Assembly (NCBI RefSeq): GCF_001887595.1 | Contig: NZ_CP017480.1 | Coordinates: 3,004,001 to 3,068,000, forward strand | Direction of reading: 5' to 3' | Length of the DNA: 64,000 nt | Source: Luteibacter rhizovicinus DSM 16549 | Lineage (GTDB): Bacteria > Pseudomonadota > Gammaproteobacteria > Xanthomonadales > Rhodanobacteraceae | In this document: positions 45,576 through 53,164 of the stretch, piece by piece | Numbering within the stretch: the first letter of the stretch is position 1 | Layout: each line of letters opens with the position of its first letter | Program-made: the position numbers and the translations under genes | The notes under the pieces: generated by a model | Seen by the model: the letters and a program-made list of their open reading frames with translations, nothing else | Database searches by the model: none | Told to the model about the DNA's origin: nothing

Positions 45576-47576
45576 ATGCCGCGCTTGTTAGCCATTGAAA
45601 AACCCGCCGTTCGGTGCCTGGGCCTGATTGCCGGTATGGTGACCGCAACGGCCACCGCGTTACCCCGTGATCTCGAGAGCGCTGTGAGCTCTCCGTCGAC
45701 TGTCAGTAGCAGCCTGGAAGAGAAAAAATCGGCCTATCTCCTGACACGCATCGATGTCTCCGGTCTGCGTGGCGGCAGCCATCGCAACACTCCGAAGCAA
45801 GTGACCCTGCCCTTGCCGGAAGGCGGAACTACAACGTTTACGTTGAGCGACTCCGGGGTTCTACCGCCCGGACTGGCCGAGCGTTTTCCAGACATCCTCA
45901 GCATGAAGGGAGTGGACTCTTACGGACGCCAGTTGCGTCTCGACGCATCGGCGAAAGGGCTTCGTGCCATTGTCTTCGACGAGGCGGGGACATGGCGTGT
46001 ACAGCCAGCGAATGCAGTCGACCGTGGTTCCGTACCGGACGGCGAGTACGTCAGTTTTCGTGAAGTTGCCCGGCAAGCTAGTGCGAGGTCGCCGTCGGAA
46101 CCGATGTGGAATGGCATGGCGGCGACTTCTCCGGCCCGGTCGTCGACTTCGACCGGCCATCGCGAATACCGCCTGGCGATTGCCGCGACAAGCGCTTACA
46201 CGAAGCACTTCGGTGGCACCGTCAGCGACGGGCTGGCCAGTGTCGTCGAAACGATCAACCGGGTGAATGCGGTGTTCGAGCGTGACCTGGGTATTCATCT
46301 CACACTGGTCGAGAACAACGACAGGATCATCTTCGCCGATCCTGCAAAGGATCCCTACATGCCGCCTGTGGGCAATTCCGAACTCGACTTCGCCAGGAAT
46401 CAGAACGTCAAGGTACTGGACCAGGTCATCGGCAACGGGGAATTTGACGTGGGACACCTGTTCGAAGCGACGAACGCGGGCGGTGCCATCGACGGAGCTG
46501 TCTGCGATGCCGGCCAAAAGGCGGATGCCAGCACGGGGCTGATTTCGCCTTCATCGGAATTTCCGACGTTCAGCCAGACCTTCATCATCACGGTCATGCA
46601 TGAATTAGCGCATCAGTTCGGGGCGCTCCACAGCTTCAACGGGTGTCAACGAGACTCGGATTCAGGGGTCGAACCGGGCAGCGGTTCGACCATCATGAGC
46701 TATGCGGGCGAGTGTTTTCGGACGGGCAAATGGCCCGTGGAACTCAACCCACTGCATAACCTTCAAGTCCTGAAGGACGAATATTTCCATGCGAAGAGCA
46801 TCGCGCAGGTGCGTGCCTTCCTGGTCGGGCCCGGTGCCGCGTGTGGTCTGGCAAGACCCGCGCAAGGTCAACCACCGTCCATTGTGGACTCGCAAGGCAA
46901 CATGAGTCCTTTCATTCCAGCACGAACACCGTTCTTGCTTGATGCCTACGCCGAGTCCGGTAACCGTCATGCGCGATTGACCTACGCGTGGGAACAGGTC
47001 GACCAGGGGCCGGAACAACCCGAGGACGAGGCTCTGATCGATAAGGGCAAGGGATCCATCTTTCGCTCCTATCCACCCACCTCGGTCGGAACGCGTACTT
47101 TCCCGAAGCTGGAGGCCGTGCTCGGCGACGAGGGATTGGACAAGGGAGAGGTGTATCCGACCACCTCGCGTGAGTTGAACTTCAGCCTCACCGTGCGAGA
47201 CAACCTTGGCGAACAGGCATCGGTGTCGTCTTCCGCCAGAACGGTTCGAGTGGTGGATACGGGGCAAGCGTTCGCCATCCGATATCCTTCTGCGAGCACA
47301 ACCTGGAAGGCGGGAACCAGACGCATTGCGATATGGAATGCCGCCGGTACCGCAGGTTCGCCGATCCTGTGCAGGCGCGTGAGGATCGACTTGTCGACGG
47401 ACGGAGGATATTCCTACCTCTCCAGGCCGCTGGCGGCCTCGGTGCCCAACTCGGGATACGCGTACATCGACGTCCCCGCGTTGGACCGAGATCTGCACAG
47501 CGCCCGCGTTCGTGTAACGTGTAACGGTCACCTGTTCTTTGCTGTTTCGCCGGGTAACTTCAGCATCTTGAGATAG
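45576..47576 (+). CDS. secreted reprolysin-like zinc metalloprotease (666 aa)
   Basis: It has a strong ribosome site (AAGGAGAGAG) and an N-terminal export signal (CLGLIAGMVTATATALP). A propeptide-like region extends to about residue 205. The catalytic domain (about 208-420) has the extended zinc motif HELAHQFGALH (His342, Glu343, His346, His352) and a Met-turn candidate (GSTIMSYAG), as in M12B/reprolysin-like bacterial enzymes. Cysteines CDAGQ, NGCQRD and GECFRT probably form disulfides. The C-terminal part (about 430-666) is beta-rich, with Ig-like segments. It is an extracellular or surface peptidase. The candidate RiPP genes begin 147 nt downstream. Confidence 0.9.
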   Translation: MPRLLAIEKPAVRCLGLIAGMVTATATALPRDLESAVSSPSTVSSSLEEKKSAYLLTRIDVSGLRGGSHRNTPKQVTLPLPEGGTTTFTLSDSGVLPPGLAERFPDILSMKGVDSYGRQLRLDASAKGLRAIVFDEAGTWRVQPANAVDRGSVPDGEYVSFREVARQASARSPSEPMWNGMAATSPARSSTSTGHREYRLAIAATSAYTKHFGGTVSDGLASVVETINRVNAVFERDLGIHLTLVENNDRIIFADPAKDPYMPPVGNSELDFARNQNVKVLDQVIGNGEFDVGHLFEATNAGGAIDGAVCDAGQKADASTGLISPSSEFPTFSQTFIITVMHELAHQFGALHSFNGCQRDSDSGVEPGSGSTIMSYAGECFRTGKWPVELNPLHNLQVLKDEYFHAKSIAQVRAFLVGPGAACGLARPAQGQPPSIVDSQGNMSPFIPARTPFLLDAYAESGNRHARLTYAWEQVDQGPEQPEDEALIDKGKGSIFRSYPPTSVGTRTFPKLEAVLGDEGLDKGEVYPTTSRELNFSLTVRDNLGEQASVSSSARTVRVVDTGQAFAIRYPSASTTWKAGTRRIAIWNAAGTAGSPILCRRVRIDLSTDGGYSYLSRPLAASVPNSGYAYIDVPALDRDLHSARVRVTCNGHLFFAVSPGNFSILR

Positions 47577-47723
47577 GCGCCATGCACCCACGTGAAGTGT
47601 GCTCACGTCCACAGTCATGCGACTCAGTCCGAAATTGCATAGCGCTTGCCGGTCGCGCGTCATATAGCCAGTGCTAGGTTCGATAGGCCGCATGCGGCGG
47701 CCTACCAACTTCGGAGCGTTCTC

Positions 47724-47888
47724 ATGGATAAGCGCGACCAGCCGATGCACGACGTCAATCTCTTCGGTATTCAGATCGAAGCTCCCTTGCAGATTGGCAC
47801 CACGTCAGTGAAGTGGGCACCTAAGATCGACGACGTCGGCGATATCGGCCGCATCGGTTCCACGCACAGCGGCGGCGACTGGGGCTGA
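47724..47888 (+). CDS. candidate RiPP precursor peptide (54 aa)
   Basis: The ATG at 47724 opens a 54-residue peptide. It has a charged start (MDKRDQPMHDVN), a hydrophobic middle (LFGIQIEAPLQIGTT) and a glycine/aspartate-rich end (DDVGDIGRIGSTHSGGDWG). A longer frame from 47646 is possible but less likely. Its size, position 84 nt upstream of an asparagine-synthetase-like maturase, and the terminator between the two are typical of RiPP precursors. If the core begins at the GS of GSTHSGGDWG, Asp8 could serve as the ring acceptor of a lasso-type bond. However, the usual threonine at -2 is absent and a 10-residue core is short, so the modified region is unknown. Confidence 0.6.
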   Translation: MDKRDQPMHDVNLFGIQIEAPLQIGTTSVKWAPKIDDVGDIGRIGSTHSGGDWG

Positions 47889-47926
47889 GTCCTCGGGCAT
47901 CGTCCCGATTGGTTAAGAAGCACCGA

Positions 47927-47957
47927 AGCCGTCTCGTAAACGAGGCGGCTTTTCTTT
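47927..47957 (+). terminator. intergenic Rho-independent terminator between peptide gene and maturase
   Basis: AGCCGTCTCG pairs with CGAGGCGGCT (10 bp, one G-T) around a TAAA loop and is followed by TTTCTTT. It lies 38 nt after the peptide stop and 14 nt before the maturase GTG. It could act as an attenuator giving excess peptide mRNA with limited read-through. Confidence 0.9.
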
Positions 47958-47971
47958 GAGGGAGTTCGCTG

Positions 47972-49549
47972 GTGATCAAGGCCGATATCGCGTTAGCCGA
48001 TCTGTCTTACGAGCCTACGTGGCATGGCGATCGCCTGACGATAGGGCCGAGCCGTCTTACCCCGTACGCGCATCCGATGCTTGAAGCACGGGTGGTCCGT
48101 GCGCCAGGCCGTTGGTTCATCGTCGTCAGGGAACGTCTGGCCGATTCCTTCGGCGACACCGATAAACATGTCGTCATCGATGCGCCGGACGACACGACGT
48201 ATCACGCGCTGCATCACGAGTGCCTGCTCTGGCCGCTCGATTATGTTCTGATCGAGGCAGCCCAGGCCGGGCATCGTCTGCGCGTCCGTGCCGGGCTGCT
48301 TGGCTCGGCGCCTGTCTATGGCAGGGTCACGGACGACCAGGTCAAGATTTCGTGGGACTCGGCGGATTTTTCCGATCGTCCCGCCATGATCGACATGGAA
48401 GTGGCGAGCCATCAGCTGGCCCTGCGCACGACCTACGCGGCACGTCAGCTGTACACCGGCGTGGTCCTGCTCACCGAGCGCGCGTCGTTGCACGTGGAGC
48501 CAGGCAGGGCGCGGTATCGCTATCCGGAACCGATAGAAGAAAGTATCCCAGCGGTGGACGATGGTGAAGACAGGCTGCCGCAATTCTCGGAAGCGTTGCG
48601 GCGCGCCGTGTCATTACGGCCATGGCTCGAAGGGAGCGTATCCCTCGAGCTCAGCGGCGGTATGGACTCGGCGACGGTCGCCGTGGCGCTCGCGGGTCTT
48701 CATAAGGACATCGACAGCAAGGGCATCCTGCTCGATGGCGACGTGCGCGGCCCCCAGGTGCGGCGCCGGCAGCTCATGGCAGAGCGGCTCGGCCTTGCGG
48801 ACCATACCGTCGATATCACGGCGTTTCCCCCGAGTCTCGACTTGAGCGCACCGCCTGAACCGTATGGCTTCTGCCGCGAGTTCTATCTCGAAGCGTGCTC
48901 GGCGCTGTGGGCTTCGGCGCGCGACAAGGGGCGGCATACGCTTTTTACGGGAGTCGGCGGAGACGAATTGTTCCCGGCCTACCTCGATGAGATTTCCGTC
49001 GGTGCCGCGAAAGGTCCGATCTGGGCACGCGATGCCCGCAGCTACGCCGAGGAGTTGCTCACACCGCGCGCGCTGGGTGCAGCCCGCAGCCAGCCACTCT
49101 TCGATGCGCCGGCAAGCCCGGTGCCGGTGACGTCGCTCCTGGCCAACGCGTGCCGTGCACCGGATCTGTTGAAGCACGGACAGTGGCCCGTTCATCCCTT
49201 GAGCGATCCACGACTCGCCTATCTATGCCATCGGCTGCCAAGGAGCAGTCGCGAGGGAAGGGAGGTCATGCGTCGCTACCTCGAGAGCCATCTCGGCGGC
49301 GACGTGTTTCCCAAGGGATATCTGAAGGAAACGTTCGCCGACGTCTTGCCACCCTTGATCGCCAGCCATGCCGACACGCTGAAGGCGCAACTGAAGGAGT
49401 GCGCATTGGCCGACCTGGGGTTGGTCGACCGCCACGCAGTAATCGCTCTCTTGGCAACAATCACCAACACCCGCTCACACCCCGCCACATCAGCTTTCGC
49501 ATCCTTCCTGTCGCTCGAACGATCCGCCCGCCAAGCCAGCAACCCATAG
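47972..49549 (+). CDS. stand-alone lasso-cyclase-like asparagine synthetase homologue (525 aa)
   Basis: The GTG at 47972 has a strong ribosome site (GAGGGAG). The synthetase half (about 205-490) has the ATP-pyrophosphatase loop SGGMDSATVAVAL (228-240) and the second motif TGVGGDELFPAYLDE (326-340). The N-terminal half resembles a class II amidotransferase fold but starts with isoleucine, not the catalytic cysteine at position 2, so glutamine hydrolysis is unlikely. That combination is seen in lasso-peptide C proteins and beta-lactam synthetases, which adenylate a side-chain carboxylate. No lasso B protein (RRE or peptidase) is encoded nearby. Likely it activates Asp or Glu in the upstream peptide. 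Asparagine synthesis is unlikely. Confidence 0.8.
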   Translation: MIKADIALADLSYEPTWHGDRLTIGPSRLTPYAHPMLEARVVRAPGRWFIVVRERLADSFGDTDKHVVIDAPDDTTYHALHHECLLWPLDYVLIEAAQAGHRLRVRAGLLGSAPVYGRVTDDQVKISWDSADFSDRPAMIDMEVASHQLALRTTYAARQLYTGVVLLTERASLHVEPGRARYRYPEPIEESIPAVDDGEDRLPQFSEALRRAVSLRPWLEGSVSLELSGGMDSATVAVALAGLHKDIDSKGILLDGDVRGPQVRRRQLMAERLGLADHTVDITAFPPSLDLSAPPEPYGFCREFYLEACSALWASARDKGRHTLFTGVGGDELFPAYLDEISVGAAKGPIWARDARSYAEELLTPRALGAARSQPLFDAPASPVPVTSLLANACRAPDLLKHGQWPVHPLSDPRLAYLCHRLPRSSREGREVMRRYLESHLGGDVFPKGYLKETFADVLPPLIASHADTLKAQLKECALADLGLVDRHAVIALLATITNTRSHPATSAFASFLSLERSARQASNP

Positions 49550-49565
49550 GACAGAGGCGTGCCGT

Positions 49566-49589
49566 TGTAGGAGCCGATTCATCGGCGAT
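49566..49589. repeat. REP-like palindromic element
   Basis: TGTAGGAGCCGATTCATCGG continues into CGAT. GTAGGAGC followed by a short GC-rich palindrome (GCCGA-TTCA-TCGGC) is the layout of extragenic palindromes of Pseudomonas and Xanthomonadales. It lies directly after the maturase stop. A degenerate partial copy is at 44804. Confidence 0.5.
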
Positions 49590-49595
49590 CCCAGA

Positions 49596-49829
49596 TCACC
49601 TCACCGTTTCACCCACATGCATCCTCCCTCGCGCCTCAGCCGCACACCGAATCCCCCGATGCGTCATCGCCCCGATCGCCTCCAGCGTCATCGATAGCCT
49701 CGCGCAATCCACGCTATCGGACTCATGGACCAACTCAGCCAGCATCTGCGTAACATTCCGCGCGTATTGCAGCCACTCGGTGGCTTCGTTCAACAGCTCA
49801 TGTGCGTTGGCATCGTGTTCCATAAGCAT
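49596..49829 (-). CDS. small hypothetical helical protein (77 aa)
   Basis: The ATG at 49829 has a strong ribosome site (AAGGAG). It encodes a two- to three-helix acidic protein (NEATEWLQYARNVTQMLAEL, then DCARLSMTLEAIGAMTHRGI) resembling small DUF3077/DUF6124-type proteins in pattern. No signal or metal motif. Function unknown. It is convergent with the maturase gene. Confidence 0.6.
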   Translation of the reverse strand: MLMEHDANAHELLNEATEWLQYARNVTQMLAELVHESDSVDCARLSMTLEAIGAMTHRGIRCAAEARGRMHVGETVR

Positions 49830-50359
49830 GGTCCGCTCCTTGTGTCTTCACCGCGCGCCGTCTAACGCGGCACGCCGGGCAACAGCGCGGCGTGCCGCGG
49901 CCCATCGGACTCGCGGGTTAGTCGGCTGTCCGTGACCGGACGCCGAGTCTGTGATTGATGACGTGGGTGGCGGCGTCAGCGCGTTCGATCTTCGCCGCAC
50001 ACGGCAACGCGCCGGGTGCTACGGCCAAGAAACATCTCATGAGAACGGCGAACGCCGCGGTTCTTCAACCGTGTCTACGCGGGACGCAGACGGCCCGGTT
50101 TCCGCTGGGGGTGTCGCCGGTGGGTGCTCGGCGAGCGAGCGAGTGCCGTAGAATGGTGGGCAGCCATTATCAACTCCTACTTCAGTTGGTTTGGTTAGCG
50201 GGTCAGGGGTGTTACTAGCACCTCTGGCTCGCGATTTTCACCGCATCGAGCGATGGTTGCCTGCGACGTGATTCATGTCGATGACGCGGGCAACGGTGTG
50301 ACCGTAGCAAAACAATTTCGGGTTGTCTGTAGGGGCGTAGCGGAGACTTCGCTGAGTCT
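49830..50359. other. 530 nt boundary region before the T4SS block
   Basis: A plus-strand frame at 49955-50218 (87 aa, with ATAKKHLMRTANAAVLQP) has a pattern I associate with short Ash-like ORFs of phage and island borders, but I cannot verify it. An imperfect palindrome (GGTGTTACTAGCACC, 50208-50222) lies at its end. I see no other gene. Confidence 0.3.
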
Positions 50360-50756
50360 TCAGTTCTGGTCGTGCTCAAGCCGTTCTTTCAATTGCTGCG
50401 CGCGGTGATTTGCCCATTCGGCCCATGCCGGCGTGACCAGTTCGTGGCGTGCGGTTTCTTCCCAGATGTTCATGTCATACGCCGGCACGATCGATAACAA
50501 CGTGTCGATATCGCTGCTGCTTGAGCTGTCGGGAAAGCATGCGAGAAAAACCTTTTGAGTCAGAACTCTAGGACGCTTTTGTCGGGAAACTATTTTCTCG
50601 TCCGAGTTTATTCAGTACTTGTTTATTTGTTTTGAGTGAGACAAATCGCAAGAGCCTCTTGATGGGAAGCCCGTCACAGTGATCAAGATTTAGCAGGCGG
50701 TTCGTAGCGCGCCTTTTTTTCCTGTCGAGCGGCACAGTGAACTCAACGACCTCCAC
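50360..50756 (-). pseudogene. unidentified protein, frameshifted (about 130 aa when joined)
   Basis: The first frame starts at a GTG at 50756 (VVEFTVPLDRKKRRATNRLL, then RFVSLKTNKQVLNKLGRE). The second frame continues (KRPRVLTQKVFLACFPDSSS, then IDTLLSIVPAYDMNIWEETA and WAEWANHRAQQLKERLEHDQ) to a TGA at 50360. They meet at a run of four T on the plus strand (50593-50596), so one base restores a single reading frame. It starts 43 nt after the orphan immunity-like lipoprotein and has lower GC than its surroundings. No export domain or known motif is visible. Confidence 0.5.
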
Positions 50757-50799
50757 TTTTGTTGGCCTTCACGACCTTCCGCTAGGTTGCGGAAAATCA

Positions 50800-51372
50800 T
50801 TACGGCTTTTTCGTGGCCGTCAATGTGATGGCGAATGTACGGCCAGGGTCGTTATAAGCCGACTTGCTTAAATCACCACCATCGGTACGTTCGTCGTCTG
50901 AATTCTCGTACGACTTAAACGAGAAGTACCACGGGACATTGGCGCCGCTGAGGATGTGCTTCTGATAGAGAGCAGGGCTGAAGTCCATCTTGCCGTGAGG
51001 GAAATCAGCGGACACAGCGACAATGGACCAATTGCATTCGCCAAGGCCGAAGTAATCTTCGTCCTGCATCTGATCGAGGTAAACGATAGCGGCATAGTCG
51101 CCGTCACTGGTTCGTTGGAAAGCAACAGGAAGTGACTTGCGCGGTTCGAGCGTGGCGCCGCTGAAAGGTGTCATCGGGACACAAGCCGGATTCATGACCT
51201 GATATTCGACATGACCACTTCTTGTTTCCAGATCGCCGGGTGCGCCGAGGACTTTGGCGACGATCTCGTAACTTATGTGAGGATTCGGGTTGAGCTTGAT
51301 GTCGGGCTCTTTGATCGACGCGCAACCAGAAGCCGTTAGAAGAAGCATGGTTGTTGAGACGATCCGTAGCAA
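50800..51372 (-). CDS. orphan lipoprotein paralogous to the lipase-effector immunity protein (190 aa)
   Basis: I start at a TTG at 51372 because AGGAGAG lies seven bases upstream; an ATG at 51390 has no ribosome site. A lipobox-like TASGC leads to a mature domain that matches the product of 54634-55230 throughout: PDIKLNPNPHISYEIVAKV, GAPGD, NPACVPMTPFSGAT, YLDQMQDEDYFGLGECNW, and FSPALYQKHILSGANVPWYF. The paralogue lies beside the lipase effector, so this copy may protect against a related effector delivered by others or lost here. It is the gene after virD4 on the same strand. Confidence 0.78.
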   Translation of the reverse strand: MLRIVSTTMLLLTASGCASIKEPDIKLNPNPHISYEIVAKVLGAPGDLETRSGHVEYQVMNPACVPMTPFSGATLEPRKSLPVAFQRTSDGDYAAIVYLDQMQDEDYFGLGECNWSIVAVSADFPHGKMDFSPALYQKHILSGANVPWYFSFKSYENSDDERTDGGDLSKSAYNDPGRTFAITLTATKKP

Positions 51373-51451
51373 ATTAACTCTCCTGAGCATGTTTGTAGAG
51401 GTGGATCGGCACTTTGGTAGCGCCGATCATCTTGCAAGCCTCTGGAATCCT

Positions 51452-53134
51452 TCAGATCGAAAGCGGCGCCACGTCGGCTTTCTTCAGTAGCCGAGACGTG
51501 AAGTACTTATCCTCGTAATACCGGATCTTCTCGCACATCACCGGATGCGGAATGCCCTCGTAGAGAAACACTTCCTTGTCCGTGCCCATTGCCTTCAATT
51601 CCTGCGGCAACATCAGCGCGCGCTTCTCTTCCGAATGGCTCTTCGAAACATCGCCGTTCTTGTTCTTGGTGATGTTCTCGCGGCGCACCGTCGTGTAGCC
51701 CAGCATGTCGGAGTAGTCGTTGGCGTCCTGCTGCTCGCGCGGTGCGAAGACGATCTGCAACGCATGGTTGGTGATGACCGTGCGCGAGACGTCCTTGCCG
51801 TAGGTGGCGTCCAGCTGGGCCATGCTCTGGATGATCGGGAGCAGGCGGATGTTGTAGCCGGCCATGTACGAGACCGCCGAGGCGATGATCTCCACCTTGC
51901 CGATCGACGTGAACTCGTCCATCAACAACAGGCACTGGTGCTTCAGCTCCTTGTTGTTCTGCGGCAGTTCCTTGGTGTTGAGGTTGATCAGCTGGCTGAA
52001 GAACAGGTTCACGATCAGGCGGCTTTCGGCCAGCTTGTTCGGCTGGATGCCGATGTAGATCGTCATGCGTTTCTTGCGGACGTCGGTCAGGAGGAAATCG
52101 TCCTCACTGGTTGCGGCGTCCAGCACCGGGTTGATCCACGCGTTCAACGGCTCCTTGAAGGTGCCGAGGATCGAGGCGAAGGTTTCATTGGCCTGGGAGA
52201 GCATGTTGGCGAAGGCGGATTGCGCGTTTGAGCTGAGGCAAGGGTCCTTCGACAGCGCGGTGTAGAGCTCGCGCAGATCGGTGCCGTCGCCGGACGAGAG
52301 GCGGTAAATCATGCCCAGCGTCGGCTTGCTGCGGACGGCCATGGGCCGGTTCTTCCGCTCGTCGTCTTCCCACTTTTCGCAGAGATAGAGCGAGAAGGCC
52401 ATGAAGGCATTGCGAGCCTGGCTGACCCAGAACTTCTGGTCTTCCGAACCGTCGGGATAGAGCATCGAGGAGATGCTCATGAGGTCGGAGACGCGGAAGG
52501 CGGGATCTTTCGAGACGTAGCTCAGTGGATTCCAGCGATGCGTGCGGCGGTCCTCGGCAAACGGGTTGAAGAGGTAGATTTCCTGCCCTTGCGACTTACG
52601 CCAGCCGCTGGTGAGGTCGAAGTTCTCCTGCTTGATGTCCAGAACGACGATGGATTCCTGGTAGTCGAGCAGGTTCGGAATCACGACGCCGACACCTTTA
52701 CCCGAGCGGGTAGGCGCGGCGAGGATGACGAACTGCTGCCCCGGAAGACGGACCAGGTCGCCCTTGTACTTGCCGACGAGGATGCCGTTGTCGGCCGGAG
52801 ACAGCATCTTCTGCTTGCGCAGATCCGACGCCGTGGCGAAGCGGGCATCGCCATGCATGGACTGCTTTTTCTTCTTCGTCAGGAAGTACAGCACCACGAA
52901 CCACAGGATCAGCGGAAGGCCGAAACCCAGCGCGCCGGCGGTCTCGATCTTCCACGCGTACGGACGGACCTCCGGCAGGCTCAGTGCTCGCACGTACTCA
53001 TAGTAGGTTGCCACCCGCAGCGGGATTTGCCCGAGGCGGAGGAACAACAGGGTGAGATAGCCTGAAAGCATTTCACCCGCCACCAGGGCGACCACGAAAA
53101 GGCCGATCGCCCAATATCCCCTTGTCTTACTCAT
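51452..53134 (-). CDS. virD4: type IV secretion coupling protein VirD4 (560 aa)
   Basis: Two N-terminal membrane spans (about 7-30 and 66-86) anchor a cytoplasmic hexameric ATPase. Walker A is APTRSGKGVGVVIPN (140-154) and Walker B is LLLMDEFTSIGKVE (402-415). Other TraG/VirD4 blocks include GDARFATASDLRK, WNPLSYVSKDPAFRVSDLMS and HALQIVFAPREQQDANDYSD. It recruits substrates to the T4SS. In Xanthomonas it binds the C-terminal XVIPCD of antibacterial effectors, and all three effectors encoded upstream carry that domain. It is encoded after the effector genes and has no relaxase neighbour, so protein export rather than DNA transfer is likely. Confidence 0.95.
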   Translation of the reverse strand: MSKTRGYWAIGLFVVALVAGEMLSGYLTLLFLRLGQIPLRVATYYEYVRALSLPEVRPYAWKIETAGALGFGLPLILWFVVLYFLTKKKKQSMHGDARFATASDLRKQKMLSPADNGILVGKYKGDLVRLPGQQFVILAAPTRSGKGVGVVIPNLLDYQESIVVLDIKQENFDLTSGWRKSQGQEIYLFNPFAEDRRTHRWNPLSYVSKDPAFRVSDLMSISSMLYPDGSEDQKFWVSQARNAFMAFSLYLCEKWEDDERKNRPMAVRSKPTLGMIYRLSSGDGTDLRELYTALSKDPCLSSNAQSAFANMLSQANETFASILGTFKEPLNAWINPVLDAATSEDDFLLTDVRKKRMTIYIGIQPNKLAESRLIVNLFFSQLINLNTKELPQNNKELKHQCLLLMDEFTSIGKVEIIASAVSYMAGYNIRLLPIIQSMAQLDATYGKDVSRTVITNHALQIVFAPREQQDANDYSDMLGYTTVRRENITKNKNGDVSKSHSEEKRALMLPQELKAMGTDKEVFLYEGIPHPVMCEKIRYYEDKYFTSRLLKKADVAPLSI

Positions 53135-53164
53135 GCGCTATGTACCTTTTCCTTCGCTATGGGA

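Noticed and set aside
46662..47750. 362-codon minus-strand frame opposite the metalloprotease and the peptide gene
   Set aside because: The metalloprotease has a signal peptide, zinc motif and ribosome site; the antisense product is arginine-rich without motifs.
47972..49549. Calling the gene a housekeeping asparagine synthetase (asnB)
   Set aside because: Position 2 is isoleucine, not the catalytic cysteine, and the neighbour is a short peptide gene, so glutamine-dependent asparagine synthesis is unlikely.
49955..50218. 87-codon Ash-like plus-strand frame at the T4SS boundary
   Set aside because: There is only a vague resemblance to short phage/island ORFs, with no ribosome site and no second phage feature nearby.
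51452..53134. Reading VirD4 as part of a conjugation (DNA transfer) system
   Set aside because: No relaxase, oriT-like repeats or mobilisation genes are visible; the neighbours are effector/immunity genes.
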